This document shows positions 1-12,889 of a stretch of 64,000 nucleotides of DNA, piece by piece; within the stretch, counting starts at the first letter, position 1, and the number at the start of each line of letters is the position of its first letter. Origin of the DNA: Puffinus mauretanicus (lineage: Eukaryota > Chordata > Aves > Procellariiformes > Procellariidae); the NCBI GenBank assembly GCA_023333565.1, contig JAJKFH010004158.1, positions 2,124,879-2,188,878 of the forward strand, written 5' to 3'. Under the pieces are notes generated by a model. It was not told the DNA's origin, ran no database searches, and saw only the letters and a list, made by a program, of their open reading frames with translations. The translations under genes were made by a program, and so were the position numbers.

Positions 1-2620
1 TACCACGGCCCTTGAAATCCTCCACATTGGATTTCCCCCCGGCTCCCCTCCTCCATCCGCTCATCTCCGCTCCCACATCTCCTCCCTGACAGCCCACAGC
101 CCCTCACCGGCGGGTGGGTGGTTGCCTCCAGTGGGAACAGTGTGGGGACAGTAAGGTACAGGGAAGACCCTGGCACCGAGGGATATCTCAGGACTGTTAT
201 ATTGAAGTGCCAGCGTTTCAACTACAAGTGGTGGGGAAGCAGGAGGCACTCAGCCCTTGGCATTAACTGGCATTGGAGATGTCTGGGTTAGTGACTTGAA
301 CTTTCAAGCTCAATAGGTAGTCTAGAAGAAGCTTCAAAGGGAACTAAATATACTGCAGGATAACGACTACAGTTCCCCAAATGCGGACATAATGCCAGCC
401 ACAAATCCATCCATGATTTATTCCCTGATGGCAGAGGATTCTTTGACCTGATTTGGGAAGCCGCTGGATGGCAAATGCTTTGGACGTGATGGTCCCAGCA
501 CAGCACCTTTGGTGCACGGTGGGTGTCGGTGCCACCAGCCTGCTGGGTCTTGGAGGGGAGAGGGGTGACCACCTCTGGAGCGAGGCGGGCATAGCATCGC
601 TGCTCTAATAGTTTTTCCTCTGAAATGCTTTTGTTCCAAATAAATACTTTGCTTTAGGAAAGCTGGCTGGCCAGCAGGTAGCCTGGTAAACTGGTAAAGT
701 GCACATCGGTCCCAGCTAAACCCTGTGTGGTTCTAGGAGTCCCTACTGGGAAGCAGAGTCCCCTTTTGTGAGGAAGTTATCGCTCGTAGGAAAGCTCTTC
801 CCAGCATGGTCACATTAGTACCCTGAGAGGCCACAGAGTCAGAAAATTCAGCATTTGTAAGAATACCAGCGTGAGAAGTGCAATGCGATTACGGGGAAAA
901 AAAGGTCGTTTTAGTGCACGTTGGCCTCATATTTGTGCCTGCCCCAGTTCTGCCTGGCAAAATGCACATTCACAGCCAAAACGGTGCAGGTTTGGGCAGA
1001 AGTTACCCGAAAGCCTAACTGGAGGTATGCCCAAATGCTGCGTTTTAACCTTTTTCCCCCCCCTCCGAATTATCTTCAGGAAATACCTGCATGAAACGTT
1101 TCAGCTTTTCATTTTGAAACTACATTTTTTTGTCCATTTCATAATAAAAACTACAAAAAGAGTTCTAAAAGGCCACGTAGCAAAGAGAATTAAAGAACCT
1201 AAAGTGAAACCAAACACTTTATGGTGTTTTTTTTTCCTCTAGACTCCTTTGGTTCAGCCAGTGAACCAAGAAAACCCCCATTTATTCATACAGCTGAAAC
1301 GAGTTGTATCAGCGTTCAAGAATTAAATGCAATTAAATCTGTGTACACAGCCTAACAGCAAGGTGATTTCTCTGCAAGTTGTCTAGCTGTATATTAAGAG
1401 TTGCTGTTGGTGGGCTTGTCGCCGAGTTACATTATTTCCCCTGAGATCAAAACAAATCAACATTTCCCCGCTCGGTGTTTCTGAAGACGACTTTTCAGTA
1501 ACAGCTGAACAGCAGGGTCTGGAAGTGAACTGGATTATAGACAGAAAGAATATTAAAGTGGAGGAAAAATTCAAAGACTACATGAACTCAAGGAGAGGAG
1601 ATGGAAGAAATTTTTTTTTTTTTTTTTGAATGATTTGGGTTTTAATGATACAGTATGTGATTTCTGACGCAGGTGACAAATTTAACGCAACTGTGCCGGT
1701 GCCTTTGCAAATTATCAACCCCGAAGTCATTTGATAAAACCAGACCATAATATGATCAAGAAAGGAGACGGGGAAAAAAAAAAATGCAGGGGTTTCAGAA
1801 ATAACCTCTAAACATGCCAGATTTCCTCTTCTGGAGGAAAAATCACAAGAAAAATACAACTGCAGGCTCTCAGAGCAGGATACCTTGCAGTCTATACAGT
1901 ATTCCCATTTAGGAAATAACCAAGACATTATATTGCTGGTTTTTCTTTGATTATACACACTTCTGTGCGAGGTCAACATCTTAAGATGATTTTTTTTTTG
2001 TACAATGTTCTGGGAGCTCTTTTGCTGTTTCTTTCCCCTGTCAATCTGTGTCTTCCCTCTGCCGACAGCTGCTGGCTTCGCTAAATGAAGGCCAGATTTT
2101 TCTGCAGTGAAAGATGCTTTTTTCTTTGGGGGAAAAAAAAAAGGAGGGGGGGATATAATTGTACTCATCACCTGCAGGCAGATATATTGCAATTTTTATT
2201 TGTTTTTTCAAGGATACGATGAAAAGTCTAGTTTGCTCATCTGGGTTTAGTGGAAGAAATTGAGCTGGGTTTCTGCAGAGGCATGAGAAACTGTATTAAT
2301 AAAGATCCCCGCAGTCTTTGACTGGACTGGTACCCACAGAGGACATCCCTCCTCAGTCAGGACCGTATCCCATCACTTACACTACCTGGTCCCCATGGGT
2401 GCGGGGTGCTGCCAGGGTTTTACAGGACTGGTAACTGCTGGAGGTGATGGGGCAGGCTCTTCGCTGGTGCAAACAGTGCGGTCCCTCTCAGTTTTTAGGG
2501 TGATCACTGCTCACACCGTGCGAGTAACAGCCCAGTTTGACCTCACTGGGAGCAGGACAGGTCTTAGGGTCAGTAACAGCCTGGGGATGCTGTGCTGACA
2601 ATGCAAGTCTGATTTTTTTT
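1..2620. other. non-coding, nothing recognised
   Basis: No ORF here resembles a known protein. The longest, a minus-strand frame of about 204 codons at 1578-2192, crosses several A/T runs and reads as lysine and phenylalanine strings, so I treat it as chance. A T17 run lies at 1611-1627. I see no transposon, RNA gene or CpG-island-like promoter. Confidence 0.6.
1611..1627. repeat. T17 mononucleotide run
   Basis: Seventeen consecutive T on the plus strand. No SINE or processed-pseudogene body is recognisable on either side, so this looks like a plain homopolymer and not a retroposon tail. Confidence 0.9.
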
Positions 2621-2770
2621 TTTTAATTATACCAAATCATAAGTGGTCATATGCATGACTTTTTGCCACCCTTAATGCTCCTGCTTGCAAATCTGTCAGA
2701 ATTGACGTGAGATGTGAATATCCTTTAATTTGATCAAATAAGCAATAAAACCCGGCTGGTTCAGCTGGCA
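2621..2770. promoter_or_regulatory. candidate conserved noncoding element with TCF/LEF-like palindrome
   Basis: A repeat-free AT-rich patch. It contains the perfect 12-bp palindrome ATTTGATCAAAT at 2728-2739, in which two TTTGATC half-sites face each other; these resemble TCF/LEF sites. An NKX-like AAGTGG and a CATATGCATG word lie upstream. The call rests on texture and motifs only. It could equally be unconstrained AT-rich DNA. Confidence 0.25.
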
Positions 2771-5700
2771 CGAGCGCCCTCCACCCAGAGCAGCTGTACC
2801 ACTTTACACCTGCAGAGATTTTGGCCCAAGTTCTGCTGTAGCTGAGCTCCAGCCAGTAAAACTAACACTGATTTTCAATTCTCCAAATTAAAGAAAAAAA
2901 AAAAGGATTTTTTTTTCCTGCAGGCAGGTGGAAGAACGTTACCACCAGCACAGCTTTTCTTAGCATGAAACTGGGCTAATCAACCTGCGGCAGCCTGCAC
3001 GGTAAAGAAAAAGCTTCCACAGAAATGAGTATTTGTTTTGCTTTGTTTTTAATAAAATGAAATAAATAAGAATAATAAATTATATGGTTCTTTAATAAAT
3101 TATTATTTGCAATCGGAACTTTATAGTAGGAGAGAGACAAACCAGAAAAACACCCAATAAAGGACAACAAATGTCCTAAATAGGTATAAAAACACCCATG
3201 GCAGTTTGGGAGTTCTCCTCCCAAATCTGGGGGCTCTTGTTTTTGTCCCCCCAGCATCGCACGTGCATCTCTGCATCCCTTGCATCTCTGCTTGCTGCCA
3301 GGTCACCTCCACATGAGCACAGCACGGATTTTGAGACAATGCTTCTTAGTTTACAGAGACACAAATCGGAAAAACTGATGGGGGGGGGGGGAAGCATGGA
3401 TTTGAAAGAGCGTGTCAAAAATTGCTAGAGGAAAAGAGGAGGTAAAGGGATGGGGCGCCAGTCCGTGTGCTTTCAAGTGTTACGTACTTGTAGCTGTAGT
3501 TGTGTTTGAAAACAGTGGGTCGCTACCAGCCTGCAACAAGCAGCAGATGGCTGTGCTGTAGGAACCATCCATTCCTCTTGAAAACAATGGTGACTATTTA
3601 CAAGAATAAAATTAAGAATTTGCTATAGGTAAGTGTGCTGACAAAAGGAGTGAAACTATAAGAGGGAAAAAACCCACATTCAATGGAAATGTTTCCTCAT
3701 ATGTAGAAATGCCATTGATTCATATCTTGGACCTAGCATGGGACTGGTAGGAAATGGTTCATCACAGGTGTGTTGCTTGCATGAAAGAGGCTGCATTTCA
3801 AGCTAGTTTCCCACTATATATGCATGATATAGGTGCACACCACCTGGGAACACATGGAAAATGAGAGTTACCTGCCATTCCTTGTTTCTGTCAGAAGTAG
3901 CTTAAATATTTTAAAGCTTAAAGGTGACTGAGATCCAAGACAATAGCAGGAAATACCAGATGAGGGCATCAGCATCTCCAGACTTATGTTTTTGATGATA
4001 TTATAAACCATTCTGTTTAATTAAAGACCTCTCCTCAAGCTCCCGGTGTGAGGCTATTTATAGATGGTGGCGGAAGAAGCAGCTCCTCTGGCAATCTTGT
4101 GCATCTCTTTCGCTTTCCTGAAGATTTCCCCACAAGTGTTCATCCTACGCATGTTGAAGTAGCCTATTTTTGATCTCTTTTGATAGTGGGGTCTTATTAA
4201 TTTATTGCAAAGAGTGTAATAAATAATAGTAATGAATGCCATCAGCTAACATCTGCTGTACAAGAACCACGCCTCCAGATTGGAACATCTCAGCTTCTCA
4301 TCAGCTTCTGCAACACTGCAATATGAGGAGAAAAATCTTGTCCTGTTGCAAGCAGGACTGGAGGGAGGCAGCACATACCTGTCTAAAGTAACACTTAAAA
4401 TGGGACATCGTGCTTGAAAGCCTCGCCACGCAGAAAACCCACCCAGATCTCCAGTGCCTGAGTGAGGAGGAAGCATGGTGCACCTTGGGGTGGCCCCAGG
4501 GCTCCTCGTCCCCAGCTCCTCGCCATGGGTTTTCCTTCCCCAGCCGGGCTGCGGCCGCTCAGCTGGTGTTTTGCAAGTGGAAACCGAGGTGGACAATGAT
4601 AAAAGAGAGTAGAAGCAGGGCAGAAAGCAGAGCAGAAAGAAGCGCTAAAGCCTTGCCAACATAAGCCACCTCTGCCCATGGGTGACAGCTCCAGCCGGCC
4701 GAGGTGTGACTTCCTTCCTGGACAATGTGGTCTGCAGGTCTGGGATGAATTCAGATAGAAGAATCTGTGACATAATGAGTAAAAGTGACCACTCTCTCCC
4801 TAATGCCAAGTTTGGCTTGGAGGTGTCCCACCAAATTACTGACCAGGTCCTTCTCTTTAATTAGCCAGATCTGGAAGGGGCAAAGCCCTACCATGTACAG
4901 CTGCCAGTGTGGCAGGAGACTATGCGTGCATCTCCAGGGAAGGATATCTGCATCATTAGGAGAAACTTGAAATTGAATCTTATTTATGTAATCAAAACAT
5001 CTTTGATGATTCACTTCCCATCATTCCTGTACAGTATTCACGATATAAATAGCTGTGTTCTAGGTATAAAAGACTTGCAAACCATTCTCCCGGTAGTCTT
5101 CAGTCTGAGAGAACAACTCCAGCAGGGTTTAATGGCTGCTGTTGCAGGGTATGAAGGGAATATCAATCATAGTTCGTTTGTCATAAGGTATCTGGGGTGG
5201 ACACATGCTCTGCAGAGCAGGATTGATGGACTTGTCAGGATGCATGGGGATCAGTTACCAGGAGGGACCCTTTCATCCATAAGAGAGACATTTAGGGTGA
5301 AGACAGAGGATAACCATGTAATGACATGTGAAGTATTTCTTAACTGGACACCCAGGGACAAGTAGCATTATAGAAGTGGAGCTGGAGCTTTCCTTGGCCA
5401 GATACTAATTAGAAGCAGTGAAGAAAAAGAAATGTGCAGTGAAAAACCTTTCTAAAATGATGATGTAGCCTGCATAATCTTTATAAATGCAGTGGCTAAA
5501 AAAACCTGATGTGCTTTAAATGTGTGATAATGGAAAAGTACCAGAGGTTTCAAATGGAGGTCAGGTGAGTTCTGGTTCACTCAGAGATTAACTCCATTAC
5601 AGCTGGGAGTCTTTCATGAAACATCTCTCATTAAAGATGGCAAATGCAGGGCTTCACCATCCCGGCTGCTGCGGACATGAGCCCAGGTGTACAACGCAAA

Positions 5701-6650
5701 GCCTGGTTTCCCTTAGACAACCCTTAACACATCTGCAGCAATTGCATGGTCCTCTTGGCCGAGTCCTTTGTTAAAAAACTTGCTGCCGGGGGAGTTCTGA
5801 GAAGAGTAAAAAGTGCCACAAAGATCCTGCTGCTTCCCAGGCAATAGCTGCATGTCTGGGACCGCTAGAAAAACCAAAGCTTCATGGAGGTTTAAGGCAT
5901 ATGCCAATAACTGCTGACTGGTTACAGTTATGAGAGCCAGATATCCATTGTATCGCTTAGCCCCAACTATGCAAAACACAACTACAACATGATTAAGTCG
6001 TGCTCTTAAGTAGAGGATGTCATACTGCAAAACATTGGGATCACTGTACGGCCGGTATTAGATTCTTGCTGTCTCGTCATTATTTCCATGTATTCCTCAC
6101 CCTCCATGAGTTTTGTCAGCTTGAGCCTTTGGGAGGAAAAAAAATCGAGGACGTGAGTCCTAGATGTAATACGGATGCTCTGCAGGGCTCAAGCAGAGCC
6201 CAGCTGCAGCAGGCCAGTTCAGCCCAGTCCCCAGGGAGCTGGTTTGACTGGAAACACAGGTATCATACAGAGCTGGTATCCAGGAGAGCACGCTGCTGGC
6301 CAGATTCCTGAATGCTTGAACTGTGCTTTCGGTTCTTAATTACTGGTGTTTTGAAGAAAACCGCTGGATAAGGGAGCTAGAAGATTCACCTCTTCTGAAA
6401 AAAAAATCACAATACAATTCAGATAAGAGCAGTGTTCAGGAAGACTTCAAAGACGTGGCCTCATGAGCTCTGAGATGGAGCAGCCTCGTACGGAGAGAAA
6501 GTATGGAGCAGCGCGGGCTGCGCTGACGCTGTGGGCTACGGGCAGTTTTTCACAGCCTTGAATACGGGTGTCCTGTTGTCACCTACCATCTAGGTCTCTT
6601 CTTACACCACCGACTCTCTCCCAAGATGCTGGGAACGGCCGTGGGCACTG
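2771..6650. other. non-coding, few distinctive features
   Basis: ORFs are short and unrecognisable. A G12 run lies at 3380-3391. A word matching the MEF2 consensus, CTATTTATAG, is at 4054-4063. A plus-strand frame of 152 codons at 4907-5365 has no recognisable domain and no coding support that I can judge. No transposon was identified. Confidence 0.55.
3380..3391. repeat. G12 mononucleotide run
   Basis: Twelve consecutive G on the plus strand inside otherwise mixed sequence. Runs like this are unstable and prone to sequencing error, so any frame read across it is unreliable. Confidence 0.9.
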
Positions 6651-7060
6651 AACGAGCGCTTGCAATGTGCCTAATGAGTGTTCATCAGCAGAAGATTAAT
6701 GCGAAGGAGAAATTTGCAGAGAGATTAGCGAACCGATTCGGACGCCAGGCAAGGCAACCTCAGTCGCTCTTTAAGGAATACATTTGTACATAAGCTAACA
6801 ACTCTGCTACAGTTTCATACGTCATTAGGCTAATGTTCTGTTTAAATAGAGTTATCAATCATTTTGTGATTAAACCCTTTTGTGCCTGGCAACAAACTGA
6901 TGGGAAACGAAAGCATTAGTAGGTTGTTTGAGGATTATAAAATGGTACTTGTAAAGCTCCCACTGCTTCTACAGAAGGTGAAAAAGCACAGAGGAACTAA
7001 TTGATCGTGCCAAAACAAGCCTCCAAAAGTGCTGCGACTTAAATAGAAATAACCAACTGA
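6651..7060. promoter_or_regulatory. candidate conserved noncoding element
   Basis: About 400 bp of repeat-free sequence rich in ATTA/TAAT words, including CATTAGGCTAAT, CAATCATTTTGTGATTAAA and GAACTAATTGATC. It sits between GC-richer sequence and a purine run. Dense homeodomain-like words without low-complexity structure are typical of vertebrate developmental enhancers. Conservation cannot be tested here. Confidence 0.3.
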
Positions 7061-9030
7061 GGTGCCTTTTATTTGTTCTGACACGCTTCAGCCTTCCAAG
7101 CGTACATTTGGGTCATATTTTCAGGTTTTTTCCACAAGTCCTGAAACTTGTCCTCCTAAAAAAAAAAAAAAAAAGAAAAGAAAAAAGAGAAAAAAGAAAA
7201 GGCAAACTGGATTCTCATGAAACCTATAGTTCCAGCAACTTGTACTTTAAGGAAGATGTGAACTGACACTAGACTCCTTATTTCAGAATTAAAATGTCAT
7301 ACTCTTGCTTAGAGTTATTAAAGATCTAAAAAATCAATTTCACAATTTGCTCTTGGATGTCGTCTTTATTTTAGTAACTGGTTGCAGGGAAATACTGTAA
7401 TAGTGCCCAGCTTAATTCTGTATTGAAGTTTTGCACTTAAACCGTGAGTAAAACTCTTCCATTTCACAATCACATCGGTAAGTTTAACTTCCAGATTACG
7501 GCCATGGGTTTTTCAGGGAAACCACATTTTGTGCATCACATCCTGTATGAAACACATTTTTACTTTTCCCAGGAAGCAGTTCAAAATCACGTTTATTAGC
7601 CCTGTCAACAGCAGCTGTTGAAATGCTATAGCTGTACTTTTTCTTCATTTCCACAGCTGTAGCTCCTCCAGGAGAACAATGAAAGGTCAAAGGCGATGGC
7701 AGCCCATTTTCCTGCACCAAGGTCTAAGCCTTTCTCCAACCCTCATCAGCTACAATACGAGAGCACAACCCCAAGTGACACAGAGCAGGTGAAGAGACAT
7801 CGGTTGTTCACTCTTCCAACACAAGGAGGTGCCTTTGGGTGACACTAGTAAGAGCCAAATTCAAAAAGAGGCAAGAAGAGATGGCTCTTCACGCGGTGGG
7901 GAGAAGATCTGGGGCCACCCTGCTCGAGGATGCTGAGGCGCAGGTGCTCGCGTAGATTCAGGAGCAGCCCTTGGACTGCACAAGCACTTGGAAATCCTGT
8001 GAGGGTTAATGGACAGGCAAAACACTTCAGGCTATGAACCTCTTTGGGGTAGGGGGGGAGAAAGCTCCGTTCCTGCCCACAGGCTCCAGTGTAGGGATGA
8101 ATTCAAGGTGGGAAGAGACTCCTACCTTCTTGTGCCAAACGAATTTTGAATACCCACTTTATGTTATTGACAGCGCCTCACCTGAAAGCCAGTCGCATCC
8201 GTTCCCCGATCAGGTGCCTATCAAGGGGCTTTTCTACTTTTCTTCAACGGCTTGGATTATAAATATGAATACGGGAAGAAAAAGGCTCTTGAATCTTGAT
8301 TGTCTTGCTCCAGGACCACACCAGTGGGTGAGGAGCACCAGCAGCCGCTCGTCTGCTTCCTAAGCCCCACCAAATGAATATCTTTTGCCCTCAGCTCTGA
8401 TTCCTCTGCAGAGAGCACGGCAGCGGCTGCCTGGCAGACTGCCTGGGGAGGGTTACGGTCGGTCACCTTGCCATGACACGCTTCAGACAGTGGCCTTGTG
8501 GAGCAAACAGACCTTCATTTCACACTGAGAGGACAAAAGAGCAAATTGAAAGGCTCTGCGAAGCAACGCAGGCAACATAAGTCTTCAGACCATCTACTGT
8601 ATGCACTAAAGACAAAACAGCTCCCTAAACCTTTAGATGTAAAAATGCCAAAAGCAGAAAAAAGAAGAGACAACTATTGCACCATTATCCATAACATTTT
8701 TATGTCTCAGAATCCTCCGTGTATGAATTTTTCATTTTTTCTTTAATAAGTACTGGCACACCAGAGAGTATTGTAAAAGAGAAGGAGAGCGTAAGGGGTA
8801 ATATAACGTTGGGGAGAGGAATAAGCAATAGTGAGCAAGCCCCACGATCTGGAAAGCGAGCTTGTTTTCAGATACTTGAGGCTGGAAACAACTTTTGTTT
8901 TAATTTCATGATTGAAGCCAACAGCCTTAATTCTTCCTTCATCACAAATTAGACAAGTAACCATGACCAAGTCAATTTAGTTGGAGTCTAATAATGAAAG
9001 AGAATAATCCCAAGTTAACTTTTCCACTCC
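7061..9030. other. non-coding, nothing recognised beyond the purine run
   Basis: Only short unrecognisable ORFs on both strands. Apart from the purine tract at 7158-7202, I see no repeat, RNA gene or transposon. Confidence 0.55.
7158..7202. repeat. A-rich/purine run (A17 then GAAAA-type repeats)
   Basis: A17 at 7158-7174 is followed by irregular GAAAAG and GAGAAAAAAG units up to 7202. This is an almost pure polypurine tract of about 45 bp. No retroposon body is recognisable upstream on the plus strand, so it is annotated as simple sequence. Confidence 0.85.
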
Positions 9031-9165
9031 TAACATTACTTCAGGGCAGAGTTAAGGTGGCTTGCGTGCTTATTTTTGCATTTCTATGTCTTAACATATT
9101 TGTGCTTCTCTTTCAAATGTTAGCAACTTAAATTTAAGTTTGAATTTAAATTCCTCAGTGGGCAT
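9031..9165. promoter_or_regulatory. candidate noncoding element with two adjacent AT palindromes
   Basis: An AT-rich patch that ends in two perfect palindromes one base apart. A 16-bp one, AACTTAAATTTAAGTT, is at 9125-9140 and a 12-bp one, GAATTTAAATTC, is at 9142-9153. Both contain TTTAAA-type cores that are easily bent or bound as homeodomain or high-mobility-group dimers. Function is inferred from symmetry alone. Confidence 0.25.
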
Positions 9166-12100
9166 TTTCTTGGGGCTGGAGCATCCCCGTTGTGTGCTTT
9201 ACCCGTAAGCTCAACCCTAACTCCCTCTTCATGTTGTTTGCTAGAGCTGTAGCCAAATAGATGGCGTTAATAATACATGTTCGTGCTGCATGCTGCGCGC
9301 CACCACTGCACCCTAACAGAGAATCCTTTACTTTTAATGCAGATAAGTATGTTATCACATTGATACATTTTCCCATTTGTTTCAGTTTTGAGAGGAATAC
9401 GGATTAGAGCTGCCTTTTCGGCACACGAAGGAAGCAGATGCAGGAGCGTTTACGGGAGCACGTGGGACGTTGGCTGGTTTTATCTGCCACAAAGTCACCG
9501 CTCACTCATGTCCTCTGAAATATTAATCGGCTGCTGTGCTGGCAGTGCCATCACTGCCTCCACGCTGAGCTTAGTCCTGCCCCGGCCTCCTCCTCGAGGA
9601 GGTGGCAGTGCCCTGCAAGCACCGACGGAGCAATTTCATAAAGTGGCACCACGGGTGAGCTGTCTCTGCCGCCGAAGCAGATGTGAATTTACGGCCTTTT
9701 TTTCTTGTGGAATCTTAAAGCTCGAATATAATTACTTAAAAGCCTTTCTAATAACATTATCCTCCCAACGGGGTGCTGGAGCGTAGCCTTTCGGGAAGCT
9801 CAAGGTAAAACCTTGGCTGATAAGAGGTTGATGGTACCAATGAGAGGAAAGCAGAGCGTGGGCAGATGCTACAGCAAACAGCTAAACCCCCCTCCCTTCC
9901 CAGCTGTGCCCAAGCACCGCAGCCCACGTCACTCCTGCTCTCCCACACCCGGGCTTCTTCCATGCTTTCCCCAACACAGAGTGACTCTGCGATGGAGATA
10001 CGTGGTTATGGACCTGATTTTGAACCTGATTTACGTGGGACGTGAACAGTCATTAAATCCATGGCTCAGGAAACTAGAGCTTTCAGCTCCGTGACAGCCT
10101 TGCGTTGCCACCTCTGCCAGCAGGACTTTCATGATTCAACGCTGCTAAAAATCTTGGATCAGAGTAAAAAGGCAGGCAAATACCACGGCTCTGTGGGCTG
10201 CTTTTAGCCAGACGGTTGAACTCCTGACACGCTGGCACTATTATTTTTGTTAACAATATGAAAGATGATAATGTTAGAGCAGGACCTGGGGCTAGTCTGC
10301 AAAGAGCACTACAATCACTTGCAGGTGACATCTCTGTAATGCGGCGAGTTGAACTTCTGGTGCACGCACTTTCTATTAAAGATAGATGAGAAAAAGGCCC
10401 CTCGGAGTACGACTGCCAGCGACTAGCTCTCTGAATAGGCAGTCATCTCGTTAGCCAAGCTCCTCTCCGTGGAAAAGCCTTTATTCTCCCTACAGACCTT
10501 CTTTGCGCTTGTTCCCCGCTCCCACATCTGCATCTCAACAGCATGGAGGTATCCAGGCAAAGAGACCACCGAGGTGGTTCCCTCAATAAGCAGGACAGCT
10601 TTGGAAGCCTGTTTAGAGGACAGAAAACTCCAGCAACCCAGTCCAACCATCAGGGCATCGACTGGAGCGGGAGAGACCCCAGCAGAAACCCCTCAGGGGA
10701 CTCACACCCACCACACCAAGCTGCAGAACATTTGAGGTAGGAGAAGACTCTCCTGTTAGAGCTTTGGCACTCTTTATAGAATAATTAAGGGTTTGTTAGA
10801 CCACAAAAAGAGGGAAAATACGCACAAGATATTGCAGCTTTGGGGGACCAGAGATAGGTCTAACATATAATGGTACAATGTAAAATGAAGGTGCTTTCCA
10901 TGGAGCAAGCCTGAAACCCAGGGCTTCCGAGTTTCTGGGGAGTGCTCAAACCACGGGAGATCTCAAGTTAAAAAAGGATGTAGCAGCAGCAGCCCTGCGC
11001 AGAAATGTGGAGATATTGTTGGGGCTTCGACATGGGATGGACTCTTTTTAGTGCCTCAAGGGCAGCAGCCCTTCGGGGCATATGCACAAATAAAGATTTC
11101 TGATCCTCTGAAATTACGCCACTGCTTGCAAGCTTAATAGAACAGAATTAAGGCAAGTACCTGAACATCACAAAGATGCTGCAGCAGCTCCAAACACAAC
11201 TAAAGAAATCCGGTGTAATAGGAACCCCCCCACACCACCACCGTTTCATGCACAGAAAACCTCAGAATCAGCACAACTGCTTTAGCAGTGCCAAGGACAA
11301 ATTAAAGAGGAAAAAAAGCTAAAGAAAATAATCTCTTCTAGTTTGTATCCTAAAAAGTCTCTGAAACAATAAGTCATGCTACCAAAATGCATATTAAAAT
11401 ATTTTAAAAAATACTGCGCCCTCAAAAGAAAATAAAGGACAATGAAATTCATTGCCTGCTGAAGTCATTGCTGGAGATATCTTACAGCACACAAACCCAA
11501 TTGCCTCATGTTCATTTTGCCAAATTTGGAAGGGAAAGTCTTATTCAGTTTTCAACTGAATAGTCTAAAATTAGCTCCATCCTTAGCCTTTGACACCATC
11601 CACATTTTTTCAATGGCAAGGTTAAACACGGAGAGACACCCCAAAGAGTCACATTTAAAAAGCCTGCAAATCAGTCATATTCAAACATAACTTTACAAAA
11701 ATGCACAAGGAGCCATTCAGCAATCGGATAAGTGAAAAGTTAAGAGGCAGAATAAACAGCACGAGGGACATCTGTAGTGTTATGGGAAGAACTGACCTCT
11801 TTGAGGACTCGGGGCTTGTATCTCATTGCAAATAGCGCTTTGTCTACTGAAGCCCAGAGCACTTCAAGCTGGAGGCAACGCTAGCCAATACCATTAGGGC
11901 CGTGGCATTTCATACGGCAGACATCTGGGTTGAAGCATCTATGTGCTCTGCAAAATACAATTGAATACGAAAATTCAATCAAATTACACCTTGCATCCAC
12001 CCAGCACTATTAAGAGTTTTTGCGCAAAAGCTGCTTGTCCAAAGAAGCTGGGACTGGCTTAGCTTATCCAATATTTATCAAAGCAGCAATCCTGGGGAGG

Positions 12101-12880
12101 GCTGTGTAAATAAGACATTATTCCTAGCGGATAATCCAAAAAAGTGAAGTGTGTCACATACCAGAGAGCACCAGGCTTGTTGCTGTGAGCCATCCTCCCT
12201 ATGGATCAGGTGCAGGAATAATATATGAGGTTCCCAAACTGTCTTCAAGGCGGTCTCAGCAACTCACTGCTGAGGAAGGTTGGGCTTGATGGCAGAGAAG
12301 CAAACCAAGCCCCCGTTGCCTTGCTCTAAGGCAAACTCTAAAGAAAGTTAAAGTAGAAATGTATTGAGAACTCTTCTAGGCAACTTGTGGAATCCTCCCA
12401 AACAACACTGAACTGAGCAGGATAACTGAGATCTGTATTTTTGGGACACTTGTGAGATGGCAAAGAAATCAGGGACCATCCCTCCCCACACATCCCACCA
12501 TGCCCAGGGTTTTCCTGATGCTGCCCTGGGAGCCGCTGGTAGCTTCAGCTGGTGATGGAAGATGCCAGGAGAAGTTACGAAATTATTCATCCAACTGAAT
12601 GTTTTAACAAGGAAGATGGTCCTTTGGTCATGAAAAGTATTTCTACCTGTAGCCCTGGGCTGGGAAGAGTTAAACACCCCAAGGCTGCACAGAAGCACTG
12701 GACTTTCCAATTCTTTGCTTTTTTTTTTTTTCCTCCTTTGAATGGGTTTGTTTGTTTCCCTTGGAGGCTAGCACTCACACACAATGGGCAGATTTTTCAA
12801 TTAAGCCATTTTTTTCCACTTTTAGTCTTCAATGGAGCCCAGGTGCCAATTGTTTGCTGCTTGGTTCCTGCCTTCCCTTT
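9166..12880. other. non-coding, GC-richer at 9.4-10.7 kb
   Basis: Base composition rises in GC around 9400-10700 but does not form a clear CpG island. ORFs of up to 132 codons (9388-9786 plus) are unrecognised and have no neighbours in frame across plausible splice sites that I can defend. From 10.8 to 12.3 kb the sequence is AT-richer without recognisable elements. Confidence 0.5.
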
Positions 12881-12889
12881 CCTGCCTAC

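Noticed and set aside
1578..2192. Longest open frame in the window, 204 codons, minus strand
   Set aside because: It crosses several A/T runs that read as poly-K or poly-F, shows no domain or family likeness, and has no splice or promoter context I can defend.
4907..5365. 152-codon plus-strand frame with plausible-looking amino-acid composition
   Set aside because: No motif or family could be named, and there are no adjacent exons. Kept as chance, though a database search would be quick.
10730..10745. TTTGAGGTAGGAG resembling a let-7 seed
   Set aside because: No let-7 precursor hairpin surrounds it and the mature sequence diverges after the seed.
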